A stretch of 64,000 nucleotides of DNA from Rhabditophanes sp. KR3021 (lineage: Eukaryota > Nematoda > Chromadorea > Rhabditida > Alloionematidae): the NCBI GenBank assembly GCA_963281155.1, contig CAUJLY010000006.1:7316001-7380000 (forward strand), given 5' to 3'. Positions within the stretch are counted from its first letter, which is position 1. Every line of letters begins with the position of its first letter. Positions 11,715 through 24,097 of this stretch are shown here, piece by piece. Under the pieces are notes generated by a model, which saw only the letters and a program-made list of their open reading frames with translations, did not search any database and was not told the DNA's origin. The position numbers and the translations under genes are program-made.

Positions 11715-12533
11715 GTCTATGATGTTCAATAGTGTGGTGGTATTAAATCTATAATATAAAGTATGTTAAACCATATGACTCGATAAATTTATAATGAAGT
11801 TATACAAACTAAATGTTCGTGTACACGCAAATGGGCAAGTGAACATACCAAGTGACCGAATAGGATAGATCGTCAACAAACCATTTGTTTAAAAAAGCAA
11901 TGCAAACGAATCAATTATTTGGGCGTAATATAGTACTCATTGCTAGAAGGGAGTATATACAGTTTGTCGTGATTCAAAGATAAGACTGTTATATTGTAGT
12001 CAAACTTTTATAAGTTGAATTTGTTAATAAATCCAGTATATATCTTATTTATTATAATATCGCTATATAATCAAAAAAGACTGGTCATGATTGTATTTAC
12101 AAGGTAAGCATCATTAACTGTCAGTGTAAAAAGATAAGAATACAGAATTTAAAGGGATGTAATTACCTTTCTATTACTTTTATATTGCATGTAATTCGAT
12201 CAAGTTAATTGGGAATATATTATCTAACAAATAAAGTATTTCATTAAACTAAAACGTGATTACATATTTTTTGATTTATCAAAACAAAATTAACTCTTTT
12301 AACAATGAAGTTGATTTATGAGGATACGATGTTCCAATTAATATAGTTAAGAAAATAAGATGTTTTGCTCCAAAACCATAGTGTACAACGATAATGTTGT
12401 TTCACGTGATCATTTTTACGATAATCTTCTTTACAAGTCACCTGTTTATTCCAGTATAATTTTGATTTATGACATATTCTAACATATTAACGTAGAAATA
12501 CTAATTTTAGGACACCTACAAATATATTCTAAA
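11715..12533. other. Divergent intergenic region
   Basis: Lies between the minus-strand copper transporter and the plus-strand Rab3GAP gene, so it should hold both promoters. No coding sequence recognised. A CACGTG E-box lies near 12402 (TTTCACGTGATC). Confidence 0.5.
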
Positions 12534-15477
12534 ATGGATATTTTCGAGGGTGAAATCAAAAACTTTGAAACAAAGCAACATGAAACTAACGATGAAGACG
12601 AAATATTTGAGATTAACGATTTTACTACTGTCACTGATTTAGAGCAATTCAGTGCTTCCATCGAAGTTGTGCTGCGTAATTGGTCTTTAAATGGTATTGA
12701 TGCTGAAGGAGCTATTTTAAAAAACACCATGCAGTTTAAACCAGTATGTTTGATGTATTTCCTTGCTTGTTATAACTATAGCTTAGAATTTTCTTAATAA
12801 TTGCAAATGGGCTATCAAATCAGAAACAATTAAATACAGAAACAAGCATTTAGTTCTAAGTCATCATTATTTGGATGACATCAATGAATTGCTAGTTGAG
12901 GAATGTGATAGAGACACATCAATTGATACAAAATTCGGACATCTCTCTATCGTGACCAAATTCTTAAATGATTCTTCATTAGACTTTTGCAAGTCATCTG
13001 TCATCACAAACCGATTTGGAGTATTGGAGTGGCTATTGATCACTCCTGTGGCTACTGTCGATACAATTTTGAATGTTGATGAACTTAAATTGCTCGTTTC
13101 TGGTCTCCATTGTGCTATGGAACAGTCTGAATGTATTCTTCCAATATTCATCCAATTCAAGGATGCTACCAAATCATTATACGATGGGTTTTCTGAAAAC
13201 TATTGTATACGAAATGAGTACAATTCTGCTTACTTGTTGGAAGCTCCAACCCATTTAAAATACGCCAAAGGAATCATTGATATGTTCATAGAAAAATGTG
13301 TAAGTTAATATGACTTCATACAATTAATTATTCTTATCATTTAGAGATGTCCATTGCTTTCCCATCCTTCAGTTGAAATGGGCATTAGGTTTGATTACTC
13401 ATTGGAGGAGGAAGTTCCGTATACAGAATATGGGCAAGAATTTAAAGATTCGCCAAATGCGATTGAATTTTTAAGCAACAATTATAGTGCCTTTCCTATT
13501 TTAAAGGAAAATGAAGCAATATCTGAATTTAAATTAATCGTTTCATGGCCAATTTTAAATGAACGACTTGTAAATGAGGAATTTAGATTTTCTGATCTTG
13601 AACCTTTAACTGCTCCAAAATGGTATTTAGAAATGATTTTTAAAGAAGGTTTAACTGGTTATACGTATAACTCCTTAAGGAGACTATTAAAGACAATTAC
13701 TAATGAATCAGAGGATATTATTTTATTGGACATGTACAAACAGTGCCTTCAAGATGTTGATGAACATCCCATCAACAAGAGTGAGCCTTTTAGTAAATTG
13801 ACAGAAAATTATTCTGACAAATATAAAAACTTTGTTAGTGCAAGTAATTTTAGAGTGTTTAGTGAGAGTTTTGCCTTCGAAGAAAAAGAATGTGAAGAAT
13901 TATTGAACGTTATTTTTAGCTCAGTACATGAGGCACCAAATTCACCGACTTCAAAAGAAGAAAGACTTGAGTCGGATTTAAATAACTTGACCTTTGAATC
14001 TTCATATAAGTCATTTAACTATCAATGCCAACAATTGCTAAGAAGAACAAAATCTGTTTATTCAAATTCATTGTGTGAATATATGGCTACATTAATTACA
14101 CATTGCTTGTCATTACCTGAAAAGAATATTGTTGCCGTTTCTCAGGTATGGATTTGTTTTGTGAAACAATTGAGGCATTACTTTGAGAATGGAATATATT
14201 TGCCAGGGTTTGAATTAGGAATCACACCCTCATTTGCAGATACCTTATTGCAACAAAAATTACAAATGTTGCAATGCTGTATTGAAGCCAAAAACAATTG
14301 GACGAAGCCCGTTGTAGTGCAAAATACTGTTAATGATAGTAATACGGATGAATTCTTTGACGCCGAGGAAGAATTTAACGAAGATGAGACACAAAACGAA
14401 ACGAAAGATGAAGAAAAAACAGAAAAATTGGATACAAAATTAGGAAGATTACATAAGATGAAAACAGGCATTTGTCTCTTCAATAACCCAGACCAAATTA
14501 TGTATGTGCCATTGACCCAAAATAATGCTCCGCTGACTGAAGATCAGTTTGAAGATCAAATGAATATGATCACAAGTAATGGTGGGGAAGATAAGCTACA
14601 TTCGCAAATAGACGTTTTAAAATCAGATATGCAGGCTTTTAAAGCTGCTAATCCAGAGTGTTCAATTGAAGATTTTGTTAGATGGCATTCTCCAAGCGAT
14701 TGGTTACAAACTGAAGATGGCATAGGTAAACTTTCAGACAGAATGACTGGAGAAAGCAATTTATGGCAATTAACTTGGAATAACTGCAAGCCAATTCCAG
14801 TTTCTCAGCAACCTCGTCTTTTCAATGACACTAAAGAAGCATTAAAAATTTTGGATTCTTTTGAAAGAATCTCATTAAAAGAGTTGTCAGCCTATATTCT
14901 ACCTGTCGCATTTACGAGTGCAATCAATTCAATTGTAATATCCAGCGAGAACGCATATGATGCTATTGAAGAAGATGTATTTAAAATGTGTAGAAGCCTT
15001 ACAAAAATTACTTATCAAAAAGAATTGGATACATATTTTGATATTTTGAGAGAGATAATGCTAGTTGAGAATGTCTTGCTGCGCTTCAAAACGATTGAAA
15101 ACCATTTCAATGAATGCAAAGTAAAGTTAAATGGAAATGAAAGGGAAGAACTTAATAAGATTATCAAGAAAGCAGTTCAAAAGTCAAAGTATCAACTAGA
15201 TGTAAATAAGCATGAATTTGCTGGTGAAACCGTCAGAATTATAGATGCACCAAGAGGAGCCATTGCTTCCGCTGTTTATGAAATAATGTCAAAAGATTAC
15301 AGGGTAAATGAAAATGTTAAATTTCCACCACCAGCGCAAAAGCAATATGTTGTAAGATCCTCAATGCCAAGACCAGGAAGGGGATCACGATTGAGTCATA
15401 ATAGACTCTATGTAAATATTAATGAAAGTGGTGCCCGTTATTGTGGAAGTTTTTCTGAAGATTATACTATTTTATAA
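12534..15477 (+). CDS. Rab3 GTPase-activating protein catalytic subunit
   Basis: Exons 12534-12743, 12787-13299, 13345-15477, all introns phase 0 (43 and 45 bp); 951 aa, close to the roughly 980 aa of animal RAB3GAP1. This subunit, paired with the non-catalytic subunit, stimulates GTP hydrolysis on Rab3 and acts as exchange factor for Rab18, affecting synaptic vesicles, ER and autophagy. Seen: N-terminal FEINDFTTVTDLEQF matching the family's FEITDFTTASEWERF; LVLSHHYL; CPLLSHPSVEMGIRF; the C-terminal catalytic block with MQAFKAANPECSIEDFVRWHSP, LSDRMTGESNLW (the Arg of this stretch is conserved) and PIPVSQQPRLFNDT; and the closing AGETVRI...MPRPGRGSRLSHNRLYV. An acidic linker (about residues 560-600) matches a variable acidic region in homologues. 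The second exon starts at 12787, upstream of its longest ATG-initiated frame. AATAAA near 15504. C. elegans homologue: rbg-1. Confidence 0.95.
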
Positions 15478-16206
15478 ATGCCCTTTTTCATTTTTCTTGA
15501 TTTAATAAAACAGATATTCAATCATTCTGCGTCTATTTATTTGTTATTCTAAATGTCCATTAAGTTATTTATCAAATCATTTTTATCTTTACTATCATAC
15601 GGAATCAACTTATTTTTTATAAAAAATGATAAAAGAGTACATATATGCATTCAGAGATGCAATTATTTTCTATCTTGATTTAAACTATTTATTAATATCA
15701 TACAATTTTTACTCTACTGATAAATTTTTAAAGTTTACAAAATATCAAACCTCAAATAAATGTGATATTCAAGATATAAACAAATACATTTTCTTTGTAT
15801 TAATTTATTGCAATGTGTCAACTGCCTAACAACAATATGTTCTTTTATTAATGAATAGAAACATTTGTACCTAATTACCTTTTTTACGTCAAAAGAATGC
15901 GCTGCCTGATTCATTTGATAGCAACGTTCCTTTGTTATAAATATAGATTTATTATTGGAAATAATCTATTCTGTTTTGTATTCTTGTTAGAATATAAATA
16001 TAACAAAAGAGATCTTTGATAAGATGATACCCTAAACCTGCCGACGTTTTTAGCCATATCAAAATTACTATGGATACAAATGCTCATTTTTATTTATTTT
16101 GCAATGGTACAATATCTTGTTTCATATAATTTATAAAAATTCAAACTAATCGTGTTGTTCTATAATTGTAATAAATATTTTATCTTTTCAGGCAATATTA
16201 TCTACC
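15478..16206. other. Intergenic, nothing recognised
   Basis: AT-rich spacer. A 67-codon frame at 15626-15829 is low-complexity and unsupported. It ends in a good acceptor (TATCTTTTCAG, about 16192) just before the next start codon. Confidence 0.5.
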
Positions 16207-16488
16207 ATGTCTAAAGTGTTAGGTGTGAACTACCCTAAAACAATTCCTGTTGATCCCACGATTTATGCTTATATTTCGCTTTATCCTGCTGTAGAATTTA
16301 TTATGGGTTCACCTGCCAATAAAATCTATTATGTTAAAGATGACGTGCCAAATCAAATCAGAGTAATGACAATTGATGATGCTTTAAACATAATCTTCAC
16401 AAGAGGTTTAACTGAAGAAAGTGAAAGATATTTAAAATTTGCTTATTTTAATCATCATGAAAATGAGTCTTTAACAGTCGCATTTTAA
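16207..16488 (+). CDS. Unknown 93-aa protein
   Basis: Single-exon frame beginning 15 bases after a strong acceptor (TTTTCAG), consistent with a trans-spliced small mRNA, and followed by AATAAA near 16518. The protein is soluble-looking, with no signal peptide or membrane helix and well-mixed composition unlike chance frames (for example VEFIMGSPANKIYYVKDDVPN). I do not recognise a family. It could instead be the last exon of a gene whose earlier exons I did not find in 15478-16190. Confidence 0.5.
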   Translation: MSKVLGVNYPKTIPVDPTIYAYISLYPAVEFIMGSPANKIYYVKDDVPNQIRVMTIDDALNIIFTRGLTEESERYLKFAYFNHHENESLTVAF

Positions 16489-17294
16489 TTACTTAGCTTT
16501 GTTTGCTTATTAATGCAATAAATTAAACATATACAATTTTTGAATAATACGAATAAGCTTGATTGGTAACAAGAAAATCAAAACAATCATAAATAATTTA
16601 CGTTTTGGTAGGTTGCCTAGTTTTTTCAATTATCCTGGAAACCTCCATTTTTATGACAAGAAAATGTAGGTAAAATATAAAATTTCCCTTTTATAGGATG
16701 ATATTACGCAATGATTTGGTTTCACAAGGCGATTAATAATCATTGCATTTCGGTTTTTTATCATTTTCACTATTTTGAATGAAAGTGAACAGGAAGCTGT
16801 TAACGATATATTGGTGAAGATTTGATATATTTGAATAAAGTTGATTATTAAATTAAATACAATCACTGAGTTTGCCGTAAGAAAGTGTTTAATGAAGCTT
16901 TAATATTTTTGAACTGTCGTCATTTTTCCCACTTGATGTGAAGGTTAAAGTGATGAGTCTTTGGCAGTGAGACTTCAATTTATAAAGAACATATTTGCAG
17001 AATAATCATAAATTACTGTTTTTATGCTTATGAATGCTATGTTTTAACTTAATAACATTAATAGAAGAAGCTTTGCATTTATTCTATGTATACCCAGCAT
17101 CATTAATTAATCGCAGTAAGTTGTTTTTCTCAGGAATAATAGTGATATAGATGATCCCCAACTTGGATTAAATAATATCTAATAATGGGTGTATATTTTT
17201 AAATGTAATTTATTTATACATTAATTATATGCAAGAAAATCAAATAATAATTATACGAAATCATACAATTATGTATTGAGTACAAATATTTTGG
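16489..17294. other. Convergent intergenic region
   Basis: Between the 93-aa gene (+) and the AIP-like gene (-). No gene supported; the minus frame 16866-16651 is low-complexity. AT-rich 3' UTRs of both neighbours are expected here. Confidence 0.5.
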
Positions 17295-18427
17295 TCATTT
17301 GTTTCCATCGGAAACTCCTTTGAACATTTGTTTATATACATTATCTTTATTTGCTTCAAATTTAACTCTGGCATCAAGCAAAAGAGCCATTTCTTGTTCA
17401 ATCGTTTTTCCCATGGTAGGATCTAGTTCTTTGATTCTTAAATAATCTAGACTTGCTTCGTTAAACTTTCCAACCAAGCGATTTGCCTTAGCTCTTCTAA
17501 ATAAGCCTTTCAAATTGTCTGGTTCTCGTTTGAGAGCTTCGGAAGCGGTATTAATTGCCTCATAATATTGTTTCATATCCAAATAACATTTTGATAAGTT
17601 CAAATACAAGGGAATGTTGAGGTCATCAATTAACTTCCATTCCTTCTCTCCAGGTTTTTCTAACAATGATAATGTATCAACCAACCCAAGTGCTTCTCTA
17701 TACTTTATCGAAGCTTCTTCAATTTTATTTTCTTTCAGAAGATCATTTCCTGTCTTTCTAAATTGAACAACATTGATCATCTTTTCTTCAGGAGACATCT
17801 GCCAAGTATCATGAGTGTATTCATCATATTGAAGAACTGAGAGTAAGTGGATCTTAAACCTAAGTGGAACGGGATCTTTCATCCAATCATCTAACTCTTT
17901 ATATCCAGTATCTTGAGGTCCCATTGCAGCACATCTATGTTCTTTTGGATGATCATGGTCGTGACAATGTTTACCGCTTTTTCGATCAACTTCTTTCTTA
18001 GATATATTCCTCAATGTTTTTGCCATCATTGGAAAAACTGTAATTTCTTGAGGAAGAACATCAAATGTTGATATCTCATCCATGCACATCGTTGGTATAA
18101 TTTTTTCAAATAATGCCAATTGAAATTTTTTCCCAAAAACAACTTCCAATGCTTTACCATAGCCATGAGGCCAAGGTTTTCTCGAGGTATCAATCAAGGT
18201 ATATTTTTCACTAAACGTATCATATTACTTAAATATTGATAATACACTTACGATTCTTCTGGCATATCTATTAAGGTATTGGCATTATCAGGTTGATAGA
18301 TATCATAATGAAATATGACTTTAGTGCCATCGCCGTAATTTGGAATAGGTGCCAACCCAGGACTAATTACTTTCTTCATTATAGTTTTATTCTCATACAG
18401 CTTTTTATCGACTTTCTTTGGCGACAT
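17295..18427 (-). CDS. AIP/XAP2-like FKBP-TPR co-chaperone
   Basis: Exons 18427-18252 and 18210-17295, intron 41 bp, phase 2; 363 aa against about 330 in vertebrates. AIP-type proteins combine a catalytically degenerate FKBP domain with TPR repeats that dock Hsp90/Hsp70 C-termini and chaperone client receptors and kinases. Seen: FKBP part from VISPGLAPIPNYGDGTKVIFHY through DTSRKPW, LEVVFGKKFQLALFE and the MMAKTLRNI segment that matches PLVAKSLRNI; then three TPRs from about residue 200 (QFRKTGNDLLKENKIEEA; LNLSKCYLDMKQYYEAI; FRRAKANRLVGKFNEASLDY). Between them lies a His-rich insert (HCHDHDHPKEHRC). Trans-splice-like acceptor (AATTTATAG) just before the ATG. It sits 436 bp downstream of the DNAJC16-like gene on the same strand. 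C. elegans homologue, from memory, aipr-1. Confidence 0.92.
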
Positions 18428-18863
18428 TTTTGTCTATAAATTAAAGACTATACTTTCAATATAAACATTAAAGACGATATATAAATAGCAACATTAAAAA
18501 CAACATGTAAATAGCAATATTAACGAAAAGATAATATTTTGAAAGAGTAACAAGATAGTTATGGTTCGAACCAACGATAAAGATTGGAATGTGTATTTAA
18601 TAATTATATTTATAGTGTCATACAAAATATGAAAGTAATTAAAGACGAAACTTGTGTGAATTATTACATTGTAAATTGAGGATCAATTTATTAAGAAAAC
18701 TGAAATATTATTGTTCGTTGTGACGACAGGTGTAGATAATGTATGTGGTTAATGTTGCTTTTAATGTGTATAGTCTATTTGCCAATACAAAAATGGATGT
18801 TATTTTATGTGGAACGAGAGAGATATTGAATGGTTGGCGTGATGTATGTGTTGTCATACTTTC
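18428..18863. other. Short tandem-gene spacer
   Basis: 436 bp between the stop of the DNAJC16-like gene and the start of the AIP-like gene, both on the minus strand. No gene seen. The size and arrangement fit a nematode operon spacer, though it is longer than the ~100 bp typical of C. elegans operons. Confidence 0.5.
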
Positions 18864-21461
18864 TTATTTGAGATTATCAGGCCACTCAGGAATATAGTAA
18901 CGTCTAATGGAACCTTCTAGAACTCTGTCTATCCAGTTGGGAAGACCGTCGAGAACTTCTTCAACTTTGAGAGAACTGTTCCGTTTGTTTTGGCGCAAAA
19001 GTTGCACACGGCTTCTGCTATCTCCGGTCGTTGAATCATATTCTTCATCACTTGACGTATCATCGCTATCAACAAAACCAACAACATCCTTGCGCTTGGG
19101 ATTAACATGCATTGGATGATACATTGAAAAATACAATTTCCATCCGCACAAAACTATGACTGTTCCTAATGTCTGCTTTGGATTAATATTCTAAAAGTAG
19201 ACAATATTTAGAAACGTATTTAATATACAAAAATTACCTTTAGTCTTTTAAACATAGACAATTGGGTCTCAGTTGCTTCTTGGGGCTTAACGTCTTCCGT
19301 ATTCTCTGGTAGAGTATGTTCAAGTAATTTTCGGAACCAGTGTAAATTCTTGTTAACCATCAAATAACCAAATGAAAAAGTTTTATTGTTCCTTAGAGGC
19401 CAAACTGACATTGCAAATTGTTGCAACAAAACATCTTTGCTTTCTTCATCAACTAAAATGACGAGAGTTCTACATCCAGGTTTTAACAATCGAATCATTC
19501 CAAAATATGTTTCAGCTCTCAATTCGTGCAACAATGGCTTCATATCTTTCCAAACCTTTTGCTCTTTTGAGATTATATTTTTGGGTAGGTTAGCTTTTGC
19601 TTTATCGTCCCCTGACTTTGGATCGTCTGGATGCCAACTTTCAGTAAACACCGTACTACTGTTATAGTCACCAGGAACTGTTTTAACCTTTTCTTTTGAA
19701 TTTGATTTACTATAGTTTAACAACAAACCAATTACAAATATGACGATTAATGTGACGACTGCGCTGATTACCGGAAACGCCTCATCTTTAGTCAGGTTGA
19801 ACCAAATAGATTCAATGCTACGGATAGTTTTCCTGGAAAAAGTGGTAAACCAAGATGGTAAATATTCATTCTTTAAAAGGGTGATCTTGGCTAAGAGCGT
19901 CATTTTGACAGCACCACTAACGACCTTGTCGAGATGATTGAGTAGTTTAGTGGAAAAGGTTGCCAATTCGGTGTCCTTGTTTGTCCAGGCGGCTGGTATC
20001 CAAACATACTTTCCTTTTTCGGTTTCATACCTCCAAATAACCAAAATGTCACGAGTATCTCCTTTTTTATTTTCTTTCGGCATGAACTCTACAAAGTTTT
20101 CAAAGAAATCAACTTGCTTGTTAATGAAGATGTAAGAAAATTTTAAATTCTCATTGTGACCATTGGTTTTGAAGTTTTTGACAAATTGTCTGTATGTGGT
20201 CACAAATTCTTCGTCATTTGCAGTATCCATTACTGGTAAGATAATACAAAATTGTTTTTGCGATCTCGACGAGACAGGGCAAACTTCATCAAAAAACTCA
20301 TTAGAAGCAATTCTAGGCAAAGACAGAAATTTATGATGATTGATTATCTTCGAGATTTGTTCCATTTCTTGTAATTTGTGTTCATTATTCAGTGTCAACT
20401 TGGCTACAGGACCTGAATGCGGGCTATCATTGAAAATAAGCATGTAATCACAACTGTGACATTGGAGATCAAGGGCAGTTCTGATGGCTGCTGAGTCTTC
20501 TGAATTTGTAAAATGGTAATATCCAAAACGGGCAAAATTCGAAAAATGCATAGAGCTTAGCACATATCTCATTCTGGGGCTATCTCTATGTGACAAAATT
20601 AATACCGAAATTTTGTTCGTACTCTGCCATTGATCAAGAAAACGACGTGCATTGACGTAATCAGTAATCATTGTAATATGGTTTTTCGGTATTACATCAA
20701 GAGCGAATCGACGAATTAGTTTTGCATTAATTTTTGCGGATTCAGGACGGAAATGGATAGCAATACCATCTACGACTACCAGGAGTGCAGGTAAGTTATT
20801 AACACGAAGTTTTGATAATAAATTTCTTTCAGTAACTGCGTTCACTGTACCAATACCATATCCGAGTGGTTCTAAATCGGCAACTACTTCCTTCCAAATG
20901 GGTTCAAGTTTATGACATCCATAGCAATACGAGGAATAGGTAAACAGCAAGTATGGCTTCTTATGGGAATTGGGTAGAATGCTGTTGGCATAATGTTTCA
21001 TTGAAATTCTATGTTTATTAAAGGAAGTCTCAGCTTCATTGAACCCTTGGTAATTGTACCCGTTAAATCCTTGGAAGAATTGCTGGAACTCATCAAAGTG
21101 GCCATTACGTTGGTGATGGCCTCGACCATTATCCTCCTCAAAGGTTCCAAATTTATCAAATCGCTCTTTGCGCAATGGGTCGTTTAATACTTCGTAGGCA
21201 CGTTGTACAGCCATGAATTTCTCACTTGCATCGGGTGAATCATTCTTATCAGGATGCCTAAAAATTATATTATTTTAATAAGTCGATATAAGCTCACCAT
21301 TCCTTAGCAAGATTCTTGTATGCCCTTTTAATTTCCTTAGAAGAAGAAGATCTACTTATTCCTAAGGCTTTGTACGGGTCTTCGAAATTAGCAAGAACAT
21401 TTGCTAATATAGTCAGCTGAAAGAGAACAGCTAAGAACCGCTTATTGAATTTGAGCCTCAT
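18864..21461 (-). CDS. DNAJC16/ERdj8-like ER J-domain, thioredoxin-fold membrane protein
   Basis: Exons 21461-21298, 21257-19238, 19190-18864; introns 40 and 47 bp; 836 aa (mammalian DNAJC16 about 780). The mammalian protein is ER-resident and has been reported to influence autophagosome size. Seen: signal peptide (MRLKFNKRFLAVLFQLTILA), J domain 28-92 whose HPDK motif (residues 56-59) is completed only after splicing exon 1 to 2, a short linker rich in G/F/N, a thioredoxin-like domain with CYGC at 166-169, further thioredoxin-fold-like sequence, a transmembrane helix near 563-585 (AVVTLIVIFVIGLLL), and a C-terminal domain ending in exon 3 with a Ser/Asp-rich stretch. The ATG adjacent to the signal peptide was chosen over an upstream in-frame TTG. 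C. elegans homologue: dnj-8. Confidence 0.92.
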
Positions 21462-24097
21462 AATAATAACATATGGTGAGTATGTTTTTGTTGTAGTCAA
21501 TAATAAAATCCAATATTTTGAGTAATTACTACAAAGCAGAATGCTTTGCTAAGTAAAAGCTTGTTTAATAACAAGAGATAAAAGTTATCTCGAGTTATAT
21601 TAAGATCAATAAAATATCAGATTTAATAGAGTGCGCAAAATGAGAATATATCTGTATTTATTGAACGCTGCTAGTTAATACTTAAGAGTTACTTAAATAT
21701 TGTCTACTACTTGAATCACAAACAGAGACAGAGCTTCCCAATTCGTTACTCTCCAATATGAAGCATTGTCGTTATAGGATGGCACAGTTGTAAGAACAAA
21801 AAAGTCGCCATTGACGGAATATTATTTGCATGTTTGATTACCGATTGAATTAAAGGTCAAATATATTATCTTTTAAAAAACAATCCATGTTTGCAAAGTA
21901 ACTTTTTAAATATGTCAAAAAAGAATTTGCGATTTAAGGAAGATGTAATAATGTGCACAAACAACCTATTAAATCATACCAAGCATCCTTCAACAAACCA
22001 AAATTAATCCATCAACCTTTTTCCTTGATTATCAAATGTCCGAGGCAATTTTGATGCTCAGTATCGCAATTACTTAACATTTAGACAAGCTGGATGCATT
22101 TTTAATACTAAAAATGTTATATTAGATAATCCGGCTTTTAAATAAACAAGCATAATATATAACTTGTTGTTTCAATATACAAACTCAGGAAGAAACACAT
22201 AAAAGTTATTTGTTTTAGTTAATATATCCATTCATATAATTATCTTTTTGGTTGCAATTTGTGCAATACTTTAAAACTTTTAAACCTGCCTTAATTCAAA
22301 GTGTTGCAATTACCAACATCAAAATTCATTTTCATTTGATTTAAAAGATGTGGCTTATATGTATCAAATCAGTATTAACGAATATGATGCAACAAAATTA
22401 CATATGCAAATACGCTATGTTATTCCCATTTCGAACACATGATTAGATAAGATGTTGAATGTGTATATATTTGATTATTTATTTATATCCGACCATGAGT
22501 TAGCAAGCTAAATTGTATAAGCTTGATCAACATTTGCCTACGGCAATTCAAATTGTCATATATAGTAAGCGGCGTCTTTAAACCTGATTTATTGACTTTT
22601 TTGAATCTCGTTGAATTGAAATTAACTTCCTAACCATTTTGTTATCCCCAGCTCATACTTTTGTTTTGATGATGAGAAAGTTTAACAAAAATTAATGGTA
22701 AATAGGTAATATTAGCTACATCATCTCAATAATATGATCACTATAATAATAGGTAATTGAATCACCATTAATGTATTCTTTGTTTCCAGATTATAATTTT
22801 TGGTGTAATTATCACAATTACGCGAATAAATTGTCATATAGTATTTCAACTTGTGAATAAAATACTATTTAATTTAACTAGCTTAATCATTTGTTATGTA
22901 CTATCGAATAATGCTTACCTTTTGTGTGACTATTACTTCATCGATGGTGATAATTTAACTATTATATTACTTAACTTTCTTTGTGTGATCATGATGATCA
23001 TTAACTCGTTAAATTAGTTAGAAAGAGTAAATTAAATTGAAGCTAATTCCTTTTGTTTCAATTTATGCATCATCTATGAAAGTCCTCGTGATCACCACTT
23101 ACTTATCCATGCGGAAGTTCTTGCATCTGTACTTTTGAAGATTTCAAACTTTATCACAATTATACCTGTTTTGTCAGAACATATTCAGGTTGCGATTTTT
23201 AATATACAAAAGGCGGCTATGTTCATATTTTCTGATTAAACTAATACACATCAAAAAAGGTATATTATTGTATGTACTTTTGTCTTTTTGACTTGCCTTC
23301 CATCAATGATGGTCATTCTTTTTAACACTTTTTGTTACGAAACGAGTAAGGCACACTGTATATATAAGTATATAATTTTGTATGTTCACGTATAGTTTAG
23401 TTAATATATTTGTAAAGTAATACATTTTGTATAAAATATCAAAAGTTATCTTTTAAGATTGTTTGTATGGAAGTATACATAATCATTTACATAATTATGT
23501 GTATTATTTAATTACATATAATAAACATGGTCTAAAGATATGTCTTCTTTAAATTTATTTACATCAATGTAGATATAATATAACTGTGTCAAAATTAAGT
23601 AAATTTAATTGTAGTGCATATTAGGAGCAAATTTAAATAATTCCAAATGTGTTGTGCTTTGATCCTTCATTTTTGTTATAATTAGTGATTACGTGCATGA
23701 TCAGCTCTTGATATTTTGATTAAAAAAGTATAAGACGTAGTTGGATGATTTATGGCGCTCATATATGCTGCCGGAATCTTCATGGCCGTGAATATTCGAC
23801 ATTGTATTGTTCTCGGCCGCCTTCTATTTTTTGCTATCTGCGCAAGAACAAACTCTCAAAAACTAATTATAAATGAAGTCATATCATTTTTTCATGATTT
23901 TTTTAATTACTGACAAGTATGTGCCTTTCCCCTCTTTTAAAAAATGTCTTTTTTCGAAAAATACTTTGACTTTCAATGATTACCTTGTTAACATTATTAA
24001 TGATCGTCATTTATTCACGTTGATTTCAATTAAGAAATTTATTTTCAGTCTATTTATTGATATATACATAATTATTACTGAATATATACATATTTCA
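21462..24097. other. Intergenic region with a GC-richer patch near 23750-23850
   Basis: Divergent promoters for the J-protein gene (-) and the membrane protein gene (+). No gene supported over most of it. Around 23752 a short frame with ATG (MALIYAAGIFMAV...) runs 48 codons through a locally GC-richer stretch containing GGCCGCC; listed under findings. A TTTTCAG acceptor near 24045 precedes the next start codon. Confidence 0.5.

Noticed and set aside
18555..18580. GGTTCGAACC, a tRNA T-arm-like string
   Set aside because: No acceptor stem, D-arm or anticodon arm can be formed around it.
23873..24097. N-terminal extension of the type I membrane protein from ATG 23873
   Set aside because: A TTTTCAG acceptor inside it and a perfect signal peptide at 24098 favour the downstream start.
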